Below are positions 5,335 to 10,988 of a stretch of DNA of 10,988 bases, piece by piece. This stretch comes from Candidatus Bathyarchaeota archaeon. Its GTDB lineage: Archaea > Thermoproteota > Bathyarchaeia > TCS64. A program made the translations under genes and the position numbers. The first letter of the stretch is position 1; each line of letters begins with the position of its first letter. The stretch is from the NCBI GenBank assembly GCA_002726865.1, contig PBSW01000024.1:7785-18772 (forward strand). Reading direction: 5' to 3'. The notes beneath the pieces were generated by a model. It was not told where the DNA came from. It was given only the letters and a program-made list of their open reading frames with translations, and ran no database searches.

Positions 5335-7170
5335 TTATTTTAGCCTAGAAAGGTCGTTAGCCGCTCTATTCAGGCCTAATCTTCTTAAGGTCTTTGAGGT
5401 AGGTATCCCGGTCTTAAGATCCCAGCCTCTCTCCCCCGCGATGAGGGGTTCCTCCCTGAATCTCCGGGGGAGGGTGTCGTCCTTCCGCCTCATCCCCTCT
5501 TTAACGTTAAAAGCCCTTTCGATGTTGACAATACGCTCCCCGACCCCACGGACCTCGGTTGGGGTCAACTGAATCCCTGTCGTGGCCTCTATGACTTTGG
5601 AGGAGAGATCGAATGTGAGGATCTCCATGTTCTGCATGATGTTCTTACAGGGCTGGAGGGAGTCGATAACTGCATTCCAGTCCTCGAAGTAGGAGACGAG
5701 CTTGCCTTTCCCCCTATATGCTCGCCTCATGGTCGCATCCGGGATCCCAAACATCTTTTCGCCGATCGCTGGGTCGTCCACCAGTTCTAGGAATGGTTCG
5801 CTCCTGAGATGGTCGCCTCCCCTACTCGAGACGGCATAACCTAGCCCGAATCCTTTGAGCCCTCGGGGATCAGCCATGATGATGTCAAGTCCCTTCACCT
5901 GCATCGTTAGGTCTATTCCGCGACCCAGCTTCCTCGCAGACATTGTGGTTCCATCAGCCAGCACGTCTCCGAAACCCTCGCGCAGTGCGATCTTATTGAT
6001 AAGGGTGAGGATAGTCTCTTCGTTACCCCAGGAAAGGTCAAGACCATCGGCCTCCTCACTGGAAAGCATCTCTTTCTCGTAGAGTTCCATGACCCAGGCG
6101 ATGCTCTCAGCGGTGGTGAGGATGTCCAACCCCAGCCTGTTGCAGAGGTCGTTCGCCTTGAGAGCTGTTTCTAGGCTCCTGTTCCCTATTCTCGACGTGA
6201 ATGATCCCTGGGACTCGTACTCAGGTCCCTCGCCGTAGAGTCCTGCATGTTCTCCACTCTTTACGACGTAAAAGCGGCTGCAAGGGATTGTGCATGCGAA
6301 GCACCCCCTTCCCTTGACATTGAACTCCTCCGCGAGCCTCTCTCCGCTCACCTCGGCTGCGTGTTTGAATGTCCCCGCTGTATAATGCCTCGTAGGGAGA
6401 AAACCCCCGGCGTTGGCCATAAGGAGGATCCTCGTGGTACCCATACTCCGCCTGCCCTGGTATTGCTCGTGGCCTTTGATCTGTTCATTGATATAATCGA
6501 CGAGCTCCTCGAACATCCTAGGCTTGGCGACACTGACTGAGCCCGTGCCCCTGACCACAAGGGCCTTGACCCCCTTGGATGCCATTACGGAGCCCATTCC
6601 TGTCCTCGCTGCAGCTCGCATAAGGTTCGCGAAAATACCCGCGAACCTCACTCCATTTTCAGCGGCAGGACCGATGATCGCAGTCTGAACACGTCTATCT
6701 CCGAGATCTGATTTGATGATTTCGTCTGTCTCATAGACTCCTCTCCCCTTTAGATGTGACGCGTCCGGGAATTCTACATCGTCATCGCGGATATGGATAT
6801 AGATAGGATTCGTGCTCCGCCCTTCTAGGATAATCTGGTCGTATCCTGCATACTTTATCTCGGATGCTAAGTGACCCCCGGCGTTGGTGTCCCCTAGTAT
6901 ACCTGTCTGGGGGGATTTCCCTGAGATATTGAAGCGGCTTGCAGTAGGGAAACTAGTCCCGACCAAGGGGCCCGGTGCGAAATATAGTTTGTTCTCTGGG
7001 CCTAGAGGATCTGTCCCGGTGGGGATTTCATCATACATTCGCTTCACGTTAAATCCACGGCCTCCCAAAAAGCCCCAGGCAAGAGTTTTCTCTAGTTCAG
7101 TGACCGTTGAGATCCTTTTCGTGAGATTGATCCTGAGAACCTTCCCCGTGTATCCGCCAAATTTAGACAT
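5335..7170 (-). CDS. aor: Tungsten-containing aldehyde:ferredoxin oxidoreductase family enzyme
   Basis: This enzyme oxidises an aldehyde to a carboxylic acid at a tungsten (or molybdenum) bis-pyranopterin centre and passes two electrons through a [4Fe-4S] cluster to ferredoxin. The 611-residue length is typical. The N-terminal pterin-binding domain has GYTGKVLRINLT, GGRGFNVKRMYDEIP and GPLVGTSFPTASRFNISGKSP. The cluster ligands are C290, C293 and C297 (GCFACTIPCSR) and C508 (DSLQPCKN). GPEYES (Glu317) and RGGDHL (His454) correspond to the conserved active-site Glu and His of the family, and RLGLDILTTAESIAW is the usual helix. AGGTGG lies before the ATG, which overlaps the ferredoxin gene by eight bases, suggesting translational coupling. 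The adjoining four-cluster protein resembles the small subunit of AorAB-type enzymes. The aldehyde substrate cannot be told from sequence. Confidence 0.95.
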   Translation of the reverse strand: MSKFGGYTGKVLRINLTKRISTVTELEKTLAWGFLGGRGFNVKRMYDEIPTGTDPLGPENKLYFAPGPLVGTSFPTASRFNISGKSPQTGILGDTNAGGHLASEIKYAGYDQIILEGRSTNPIYIHIRDDDVEFPDASHLKGRGVYETDEIIKSDLGDRRVQTAIIGPAAENGVRFAGIFANLMRAAARTGMGSVMASKGVKALVVRGTGSVSVAKPRMFEELVDYINEQIKGHEQYQGRRSMGTTRILLMANAGGFLPTRHYTAGTFKHAAEVSGERLAEEFNVKGRGCFACTIPCSRFYVVKSGEHAGLYGEGPEYESQGSFTSRIGNRSLETALKANDLCNRLGLDILTTAESIAWVMELYEKEMLSSEEADGLDLSWGNEETILTLINKIALREGFGDVLADGTTMSARKLGRGIDLTMQVKGLDIIMADPRGLKGFGLGYAVSSRGGDHLRSEPFLELVDDPAIGEKMFGIPDATMRRAYRGKGKLVSYFEDWNAVIDSLQPCKNIMQNMEILTFDLSSKVIEATTGIQLTPTEVRGVGERIVNIERAFNVKEGMRRKDDTLPRRFREEPLIAGERGWDLKTGIPTSKTLRRLGLNRAANDLSRLK

Positions 7171-7630
7171 CTATACCCCACCTTTCCCTGAGCTCCTTGA
7201 AGACACTCTCAGGCTGATCCGTAACCTGGATCGACTCCTCATAAGTTAATGCGTCCGTAGGGCATTTTTTCACGCAGACTGGGTCGCCCCAGCATAGGTC
7301 ACAGATTAGTGGCCTTGAGGCTTCATCGAGCTTGACAGCGTTGTAGATGCAGATCTTGGCGCATACCCCACAATTTATGCATACTTCGACGTCAAGGATT
7401 ATTGCCCCGTTATCCCCCTTGTTGAGGGCCCCCACGGGGCATACATCGGCAGGGGGGCACTCACTACACTGGCGACAGTAGACGGGGTAGTCCAAGCCAT
7501 ATTTGTCCATTTTGACAACGTCTATCCGGGATAGGCTCGGGCTGAACCTCTTCTCGTGGTGGTATGAGCATACTAGTTCACAGACCCTACATCCGGAGCA
7601 CTTGGCGGCGTCTACGACTATCCTATTCAA
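7163..7630 (-). CDS. Four-cluster [4Fe-4S] ferredoxin-like electron-transfer subunit of AOR
   Basis: The 155-residue protein carries sixteen cysteines in four groups, enough for four [4Fe-4S] clusters: C11/14/17/21, C52/55/58/64, C84/87/90/94 and C110/113/119/123. This is the HycB/NrfC-like pattern of electron-transfer subunits, also seen in the small subunit of AorAB-type aldehyde oxidoreductases, where the clusters form a wire. No signal peptide is present, so it should be cytoplasmic. The start is TTG at 7630 with GGAGG twelve bases and AAGTGA about six bases upstream; no in-frame ATG is nearer. It follows the dehydratase gene by 24 bases and overlaps the AOR gene by eight, so all three are almost certainly one operon. 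It probably carries electrons from the AOR to soluble ferredoxin or another acceptor. Confidence 0.92.
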   Translation of the reverse strand: MNRIVVDAAKCSGCRVCELVCSYHHEKRFSPSLSRIDVVKMDKYGLDYPVYCRQCSECPPADVCPVGALNKGDNGAIILDVEVCINCGVCAKICIYNAVKLDEASRPLICDLCWGDPVCVKKCPTDALTYEESIQVTDQPESVFKELRERWGIDV

Positions 7631-7654
7631 TGAAATTCACTTCCTCCGTCTCCT

Positions 7655-8638
7655 CTACATTATATTTGCTGCCTGTTTCAACAGCCCTTCATCGATGTTC
7701 CCGCCAGAAACAACAACTCCAACATTCTTCCCCTTGAATCGTTCTGGATTCTCAATTATAGCTGCAGCTCCTACGGCCCCGGCTCCCTCCACCACCTGAT
7801 GGTCAAATTGTAGGTGATTCGATATGGCCTTAAGTATAGTTTTCTCTCGGACTAAGATGAAGCCGTCTACGTGCTTTTTACATATCTCGAATGTGATAGA
7901 ACTCTCCTCGATTCCCCCATGTAGTCCCTCAGCAATGGAATCCCTGAGTGGCATGTCAACGATGCTACCCATTCTTAGGCTCTCAGACATCACTGGCGAT
8001 GCCATGGTCTGTACCCCAACTACCTCGATGTTTTTATCCGTGCCTTTAACGGCCGCGCCTACCCCTGAGATTAGCCCCCCTCCTCCCACCGGAACGAGAA
8101 CGATATCGAAGTCCAGAGTTGACTCGAGCATCTCCAGCCCTAGAGTTCCCTGGCCCTCAATGATCTGGGGGTCGTTATATCCAGAGATAAAGGGTTTTTT
8201 CTGCTCTAGTCCCATTTTCCTAGCGAGTCTCTCGGCCTCCATATATTCCTCCCCGTGAAGAATGAGATCGACTCCGTATTTCCTTATCGCCTCGATCTTT
8301 ACTCTAGGGGTATGTAAGGGGACTATGATGGTGGCTTCGACGCCTAGGTGGTTGCAGACGTAGCCTAGACCCTGAGCATGATTGCCAGAGGATGCGGCGA
8401 TTATTCCGTACGGCATATCCCCAATTGAGAGCTGAAGGAGCTTGTTGAAGGCACCTCTCACCTTGAAGGAGCCAGTATACTGCAAGTTCTCGAGCTTGAG
8501 CATCACCCGCCCACCGCAAGCCTTGCTGAGGTACCAGGAGTAATGAAGGGGGGTGTGTCTCACCAGATGCCTGAGACGTCTGCCCGCGATATAGATGTCC
8601 CTCAGATTCATGGTTGATATAGAACAATTGGAATGCAT
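7655..8638 (-). CDS. Threonine/serine dehydratase (threonine ammonia-lyase), catabolic type
   Basis: This PLP enzyme deaminates threonine to 2-oxobutyrate, or serine to pyruvate, releasing ammonia. Fold type II marks are clear: the PLP lysine K59 in GSFKVRGA, SSGNHAQG (83-90) holding the substrate carboxylate, the phosphate-binding GGGGLISG (185-192) and SGGNID (311-316) near the end, which contacts the pyridine nitrogen. There is no C-terminal ACT regulatory domain, so it resembles catabolic (TdcB-like) rather than isoleucine-feedback-controlled enzymes. Some family members are serine racemases. The protein is 327 residues from the first ATG. Starting at the second ATG (8611, MNLRDIYIAG) would give 318 residues and a more typical N-terminus; no start signal decides. 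It is the first gene of the operon with ferredoxin and AOR, consistent with amino-acid fermentation. Confidence 0.92.
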   Translation of the reverse strand: MHSNCSISTMNLRDIYIAGRRLRHLVRHTPLHYSWYLSKACGGRVMLKLENLQYTGSFKVRGAFNKLLQLSIGDMPYGIIAASSGNHAQGLGYVCNHLGVEATIIVPLHTPRVKIEAIRKYGVDLILHGEEYMEAERLARKMGLEQKKPFISGYNDPQIIEGQGTLGLEMLESTLDFDIVLVPVGGGGLISGVGAAVKGTDKNIEVVGVQTMASPVMSESLRMGSIVDMPLRDSIAEGLHGGIEESSITFEICKKHVDGFILVREKTILKAISNHLQFDHQVVEGAGAVGAAAIIENPERFKGKNVGVVVSGGNIDEGLLKQAANIM

Positions 8639-8778
8639 ACATTTCAGTTTGCCTAAGCACTGAATAGGAAGAAATAGTCTAGGCCCTAGGATTACTCATT
8701 TTGCGACCGTATAATAACGGCCCTTTTCGCGCGAATTGCCAAAGAACAAACTCCCTATGAACACGGAAATGGAAGCCC
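8639..8778. other. Upstream region of the dehydratase operon
   Basis: The operon promoter should lie here, but no box stands at the usual distance. A TATA-like sequence near 8709-8718 is about 75 bases from the ATG, which would need a longer leader. Confidence 0.3.
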
Positions 8779-8907
8779 GTGGCGGAGTTCAAGGTCTGGC
8801 ACGCGCGTATATCTAAAACAGAACTCGCTACGGTCGTTGATCCCAGCTTGGTGGAGACGGAGATGGTAGTGGAGATTGAGAGCAAAAGAGAGATACTCGG
8901 GGGATGA
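8779..8907 (+). CDS. Possible 42-residue protein or gene remnant, unknown
   Basis: A GTG frame reads AEFKVWHARISKTELATVVDP and then a strand-like VETEMVVEIESKREILGG. It has the alternating charged and hydrophobic look of a real small beta-rich protein. Its stop overlaps the next start as ATGA (8904-8907), the arrangement of coupled archaeal genes. GGAAG lies just before the GTG but very close, and no clear TATA box is seen, so it may be the end of a gene whose beginning is lost. An antisense 68-residue frame is less convincing. No family is recognised. Confidence 0.33.
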   Translation: MAEFKVWHARISKTELATVVDPSLVETEMVVEIESKREILGG

Positions 8908-8996
8908 CCCTCGTCGACCGTAAAGATACGGTTCTAAAAGAGTCTAAGAAGGCGAATATGAAGCCCACATCTCAATGGACAACACCATTTTTCTAG
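8904..8996 (+). CDS. Possible 30-residue basic peptide coupled to the preceding frame
   Basis: The ATG overlaps the stop of the preceding frame (ATGA). The translation is lysine-rich (DRKDTVLKESKKANMKP) and ends WTTPFF. If the upstream frame is real, this is either its coupled partner or the rest of one protein split by a frameshift. It is not recognised, and it is too short to judge by composition. Confidence 0.25.
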   Translation: MTLVDRKDTVLKESKKANMKPTSQWTTPFF

Positions 8997-9035
8997 GGCT
9001 CATCTTTAACCGGCTGGTTTTGAGGTAGTCATATT

Positions 9036-9098
9036 ATGATTGATCTGATTTGCTGTGGGGCCATTAACTGGTGTGAGCTGCGAGATAATCACCATTAA
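9036..9098 (+). pseudogene. Possible N-terminal remnant of a PfkB-family sugar kinase
   Basis: After GAGGT (9022-9026) and an ATG, the frame reads MIDLICCGAINWCEL and stops after 20 codons. Ribokinase/PfkB enzymes typically start with a strand like DLICVGALNVDL, so the match covers about a dozen residues. No continuation of the kinase is found in the remaining 30 bases before the cupin, so the gene would be a stub. The match is short and could be chance. Confidence 0.22.
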
Positions 9099-9116
9099 CC
9101 TTAAGTTATATCTTCT

Positions 9117-9124
9117 AAGGAGGG
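9117..9124 (+). promoter_or_regulatory. Ribosome binding site AAGGAGGG of the cupin gene
   Basis: This near-perfect complement to the end of 16S rRNA lies six bases before the ATG at 9131 and settles that start. It is one of the few clear sites before a single gene here. TTATAT (9106-9111) is too close to the ATG to be a TATA box that leaves the site in the message. Confidence 0.75.
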
Positions 9125-9130
9125 TTAGAC

Positions 9131-9472
9131 ATGAAGACTTTTCTGAACGAGGAGGTTAAGGAGGATGAGGTTCCCGCTCCAGCAGACGGGGTGAAGATCA
9201 GGTGGCTCCTCACTGAGGAGACAGGAGCCCCCACCTTTTCGATGAGGCAGTTTACAGTGACGCCAGGGGGCTCGACCCCCCAGCACACCCATCCATGGGA
9301 GCACGAGGCGTACATCCTAGAGGGATCGGGCACGATACTCGGGGGAGAGGAAGTCGAGGCGGTTGAGGCGGGGACCGTCGTTTATATTCCCCCCGATGAG
9401 CTTCACCAGTTCAAGAACACGGGGGACCGGGAGCTAAAGTTCCTATGCATGATCCCCAACCAGAAAAAGTGA
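9131..9472 (+). CDS. Small single-domain cupin
   Basis: The 113-residue protein is one cupin beta-barrel. Motif 1 is GGSTPQHTHPWEHEAYILEG (46-65), giving metal ligands His52, His54 and Glu58. Motif 2 is GTVVYIPPDELHQFKNTG (81-98), giving the fourth ligand His92. Cupins of this size include mannose-6-phosphate isomerase-like, dioxygenase-like and sensor proteins, so the substrate is unknown. It is complete and soluble, with a strong ribosome binding site. A T-rich stretch after the stop suggests a single-gene transcript. It is the only confident rightward gene in the right half of the window. Confidence 0.9.
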   Translation: MKTFLNEEVKEDEVPAPADGVKIRWLLTEETGAPTFSMRQFTVTPGGSTPQHTHPWEHEAYILEGSGTILGGEEVEAVEAGTVVYIPPDELHQFKNTGDRELKFLCMIPNQKK

Positions 9473-9484
9473 CGGCACAGAAAC

Positions 9485-9498
9485 TTATTTTTCTTTTT
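9485..9498 (+). terminator. T-rich terminator after the cupin gene
   Basis: TTATTTTTCTTTTT begins 12 bases after the cupin stop. Archaeal termination commonly uses such T-runs without a hairpin. Confidence 0.55.
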
Positions 9499-9525
9499 AC
9501 CAGGTACCACTGTGAAAAACTCGAG

Positions 9526-9648
9526 TTAACGGGTTTTGTCCGTCGCTATTACGTTCAACTCATTATCTGAAAACATACGCTTGAGAAGAATTGGCTTGTC
9601 ATGATGATCCAGTTTATCATGGGACTCTAAGAGAACCTCTGGCCTCAC
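9526..9648 (-). CDS. Possible 40-residue leaderless small protein, unknown
   Basis: The GTG-started frame reads RPEVLLESHDKLDHHDKPIL and then LKRMFSDNELNVIATDKTR. It is rich in His and Asp (HDKLDHHD) and appears soluble. A TATA box (minus GGTATATTTT) is centred about 24 bases before the GTG, the distance expected for a leaderless message, and a 16-base dyad lies just upstream of that box. A TAA sits three codons before the GTG, so no longer form exists. It is not recognised. The His/Asp cluster next to metal-transport genes hints at metal binding, but that is inference. Confidence 0.33.
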   Translation of the reverse strand: MRPEVLLESHDKLDHHDKPILLKRMFSDNELNVIATDKTR

Positions 9649-9666
9649 GCGTGTGATTTACTTCCA

Positions 9667-9676
9667 AAAATATACC
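9667..9676 (-). promoter_or_regulatory. TATA box of the 40-residue frame
   Basis: On the minus strand GGTATATTTT is centred about 24 bases before the GTG at 9648. Confidence 0.4.
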
Positions 9677-9690
9677 CTCTTATTTATGAT

Positions 9691-9706
9691 GCTCTTGGAC
9701 AAGAGC
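9691..9706. promoter_or_regulatory. Dyad GCTCTTG-GA-CAAGAGC, possible operator
   Basis: This is a seven-base inverted repeat with a two-base centre, too tight for an RNA hairpin but suited to a dimeric DNA-binding regulator. It lies 15 bases upstream of the leftward TATA box at 9667-9676. Confidence 0.4.
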
Positions 9707-9811
9707 TTCCATAGAATTCAAATTTTGATTTATTGATTTTAGAATACAAGTAGGCGCAGTAATAATGGTTGAGAGTTTACGATTTCTTGAGTAGTATCTG
9801 CACTTGCACGC

Positions 9812-10576
9812 CTACTGATGACGAAAAGTTATACCTAGATACCAGTTTACGCCAAAGCCAAAAAGGAATATCGCGAACTGTGTAAGCAACTTCCAGAAAT
9901 GTTGCTCCTTCTTCAGCTCTGGTATGAGCTCCGAGGCTGATAGATACAAAAAAAGCCCCAGCTGAAAAAACTATGAGGGTTCCACTGAAGGTTTCAACCA
10001 TCTCAAGGAAGAAATAGGCGAAGATCCCGCCAGCTACGAGAGATAGGGCGGCCACGAAGTTCAGGAGTAAGGGCCTGATCTTTTCAAACCCTGCATAGAT
10101 AAGGAAGCCGTAGTCACCTATCTCCGGGGGAAGCTCGTGGAAGATCACCGCAATCGTGGTCGCGAGACCCATGAGAAACCCACATTGAAGCTCACAGCAA
10201 TGATCACGTCATCAAGGAAATTGTAGATAGCGTACCCAAGGACATTCAGATAAGCGAATCACTTAGTATATGCCCTTACCCTTGTCTCGCTGAATTCGCC
10301 GCGATAACCATGCCCGTGATACCAATAAATGAACCGCTCTAAAAGGTAGAACGCCACAAATCCCCCAGCAACGTAAACGAAAACTATTGATCCTTCGATG
10401 TATTTCACGGCCTCTGGGAGGAGGTTGAAAAGTGCAACCCCAAGGATCGTGCCGGCTGAGGCTATTATGAAAAACATTATCTTGTGAAGTGTCTCTTCTT
10501 AAAGTGAGAGCGCCAGAATTCCAACTAAAGAGAAGAAACTTACGAAAAAAGTTGCAAATAGAATAGTGATCTGCAC
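9812..10576 (-). pseudogene. ZIP-family metal transporter pseudogene
   Basis: An ancestral ZIP transporter of about 254 residues can be read in pieces from GTG 10576. Piece one (QITILFATFFVSFFSLVGIL) ends at TAA 10499-10501. The same frame resumes with FFIIASAGTILG and LFNLLPEAV, then meets TGA 10259-10261. It continues AYLNVLGYAIYNFLDDVIIAV, then a one-base shift near 10174-10181 leads to GLATTIAVIFHELPPEIGD, the intact segment-5 motif. A second shift, one extra base in a run of seven T (9948-9954), separates this from LYLSASELIPELKKE and a last membrane segment ending at TAG 9812-9814. The segment-4 motif HNFxDG has become YNFLDD, losing a metal ligand. Family members import zinc, iron or manganese. 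Two stops plus two frameshifts make this a dead gene. It retains a TATA box at leaderless distance. Confidence 0.9.
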
Positions 10577-10593
10577 TGAACCGGTTGAAATCA

Positions 10594-10602
10594 CTATAAT
10601 TC
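10594..10602 (-). promoter_or_regulatory. TATA box of the former ZIP gene
   Basis: GAATTATAG on the minus strand is about 22-25 bases before the GTG at 10576, which supports that start for the ancestral gene. Confidence 0.4.
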
Positions 10603-10649
10603 AGTGGATTAAATTGTTAAGGATTTAGACTGCCTCAAAATGACCTAGT

Positions 10650-10988
10650 TCAATAAATATTTTCTTCCCGGGCCTTGATCCTACCTAACCTCATAGCATT
10701 TAGGATAACAGCTAGGCTGAGCCCCATGTCGCCCACTGCTACGGCTATCCAGAGAGTGATCCATCCAGGGATAGCTAGGACAGCCACCATAAGTTTGACG
10801 ATTATTGAAGCCGCAATGTTCTCCTTGATGCGACCCATCGTGGCCTGGCTCAAACGGACGAGATAAATAATACGCATTAGGTCGTCTTCCATTAAGGCAA
10901 TATCAGCCGTCTCCAAAGCCACATCACTCCCGATTGCCCCCATAGCGATCCCGACGTCTGCAGCAGCAAGAGCCGGAGCGTCGTTCAC
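10650..10988 (-). CDS. Heavy-metal P-type ATPase (P1B), C-terminal part (cut by right edge)
   Basis: The visible 112 or so codons begin inside the hinge motif as [17 protein letters not shown], the GDGxNDAPAL signature of P-type ATPases, so the upstream metal-binding, channel and phosphorylation domains lie beyond the edge. The first visible codon is an internal GTG, not a start. Then come the [17 protein letters not shown] segment and the final two membrane helices ([24 protein letters not shown], then [17 protein letters not shown]). The last helix, with its D-x-G and NAMRL, resembles the Zn/Cd/Pb/Co-exporting P1B-2 group (ZntA/CadA) rather than copper pumps. The likely role is ATP-driven export of divalent metal across the cytoplasmic membrane. 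The ZIP pseudogene follows 73 bases downstream on the same strand with its own promoter, so this is a metal-homeostasis locus. Confidence 0.93.
   Translation of the reverse strand: MNDAPALAAADVGIAMGAIGSDVALETADIALMEDDLMRIIYLVRLSQATMGRIKENIAASIIVKLMVAVLAIPGWITLWIAVAVGDMGLSLAVILNAMRLGRIKAREENIY

Noticed and set aside
5216..5572. Rightward 118-residue frame and other frames opposite AOR and the dehydratase
   Set aside because: These are antisense shadows of well-supported genes.
8679..8885. Leftward 68-residue frame
   Set aside because: Low-complexity Ser/Thr-rich start and no promoter; it is antisense to the more convincing 8779-8907 frame.
9777..10172. A separate 131-residue membrane protein and a 72-residue one (10259-10477)
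   Set aside because: Both are pieces of one broken ZIP transporter, and their C-terminal ends are out-of-frame or premature-stop artefacts.

Overview
This window is archaeal DNA. The evidence is a uS12 of the archaeal/eukaryotic type, an archaeal uS7, a UbiA-family prenyltransferase that matches the archaeal ether-lipid enzyme DGGGP synthase, and A/T-rich TATA boxes placed 25-37 bases before many starts, often with almost no leader. Ribosome binding sites are seen mainly inside operons and before a few single genes. Base composition is close to half G+C. I cannot fix the lineage from this sequence. The gene set would suit a TACK-type or related sediment archaeon living by fermentation, but that is inference.

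Layout. 1-400: two leftward small genes, a ferritin-like fragment cut by the left edge and a 43-residue membrane protein. 615-2223: rightward genes for ribosomal proteins S12 and S7, each with its own promoter and about 600 bases apart. 2233-3084: leftward UbiA prenyltransferase, convergent with S7. 3212-3656: no confident gene. 3657-4166: leftward free-standing pyruvate-kinase C-terminal domain. 4418-4615: leftward eight-cysteine zinc protein. 4616-5091: only weak or broken reading frames. 5092-8638: leftward operon for threonine/serine dehydratase, a four-cluster ferredoxin and a tungsten aldehyde:ferredoxin oxidoreductase (AOR), possibly ending in a small unknown gene. 8779-9098: short rightward reading frames that look like small genes or gene remnants. 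9131-9472: rightward cupin. 9526-9648: possible small leftward gene. 9812-10576: leftward ZIP metal-transporter pseudogene. 10650 to the right edge: leftward C-terminus of a heavy-metal P-type ATPase.

The clearest metabolic unit is the dehydratase-ferredoxin-AOR operon. The dehydratase turns threonine or serine into a 2-oxoacid and ammonia. The AOR with its four-cluster partner oxidises an aldehyde to an acid and passes electrons on. Together they fit amino-acid fermentation. The right end is a metal-homeostasis locus whose uptake transporter has been lost: the ZIP gene carries two stop codons, two frameshifts and a changed metal-ligand histidine, while the visible part of the efflux ATPase is intact.

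No known defence system, CRISPR array, insertion sequence or tRNA was seen. The unusual features are the low coding density, the split S12/S7 pair, the decaying ZIP gene, and several unnamed small reading frames with archaeal promoters. The small frames are given with modest confidence because open frames of 30-45 codons often arise by chance.
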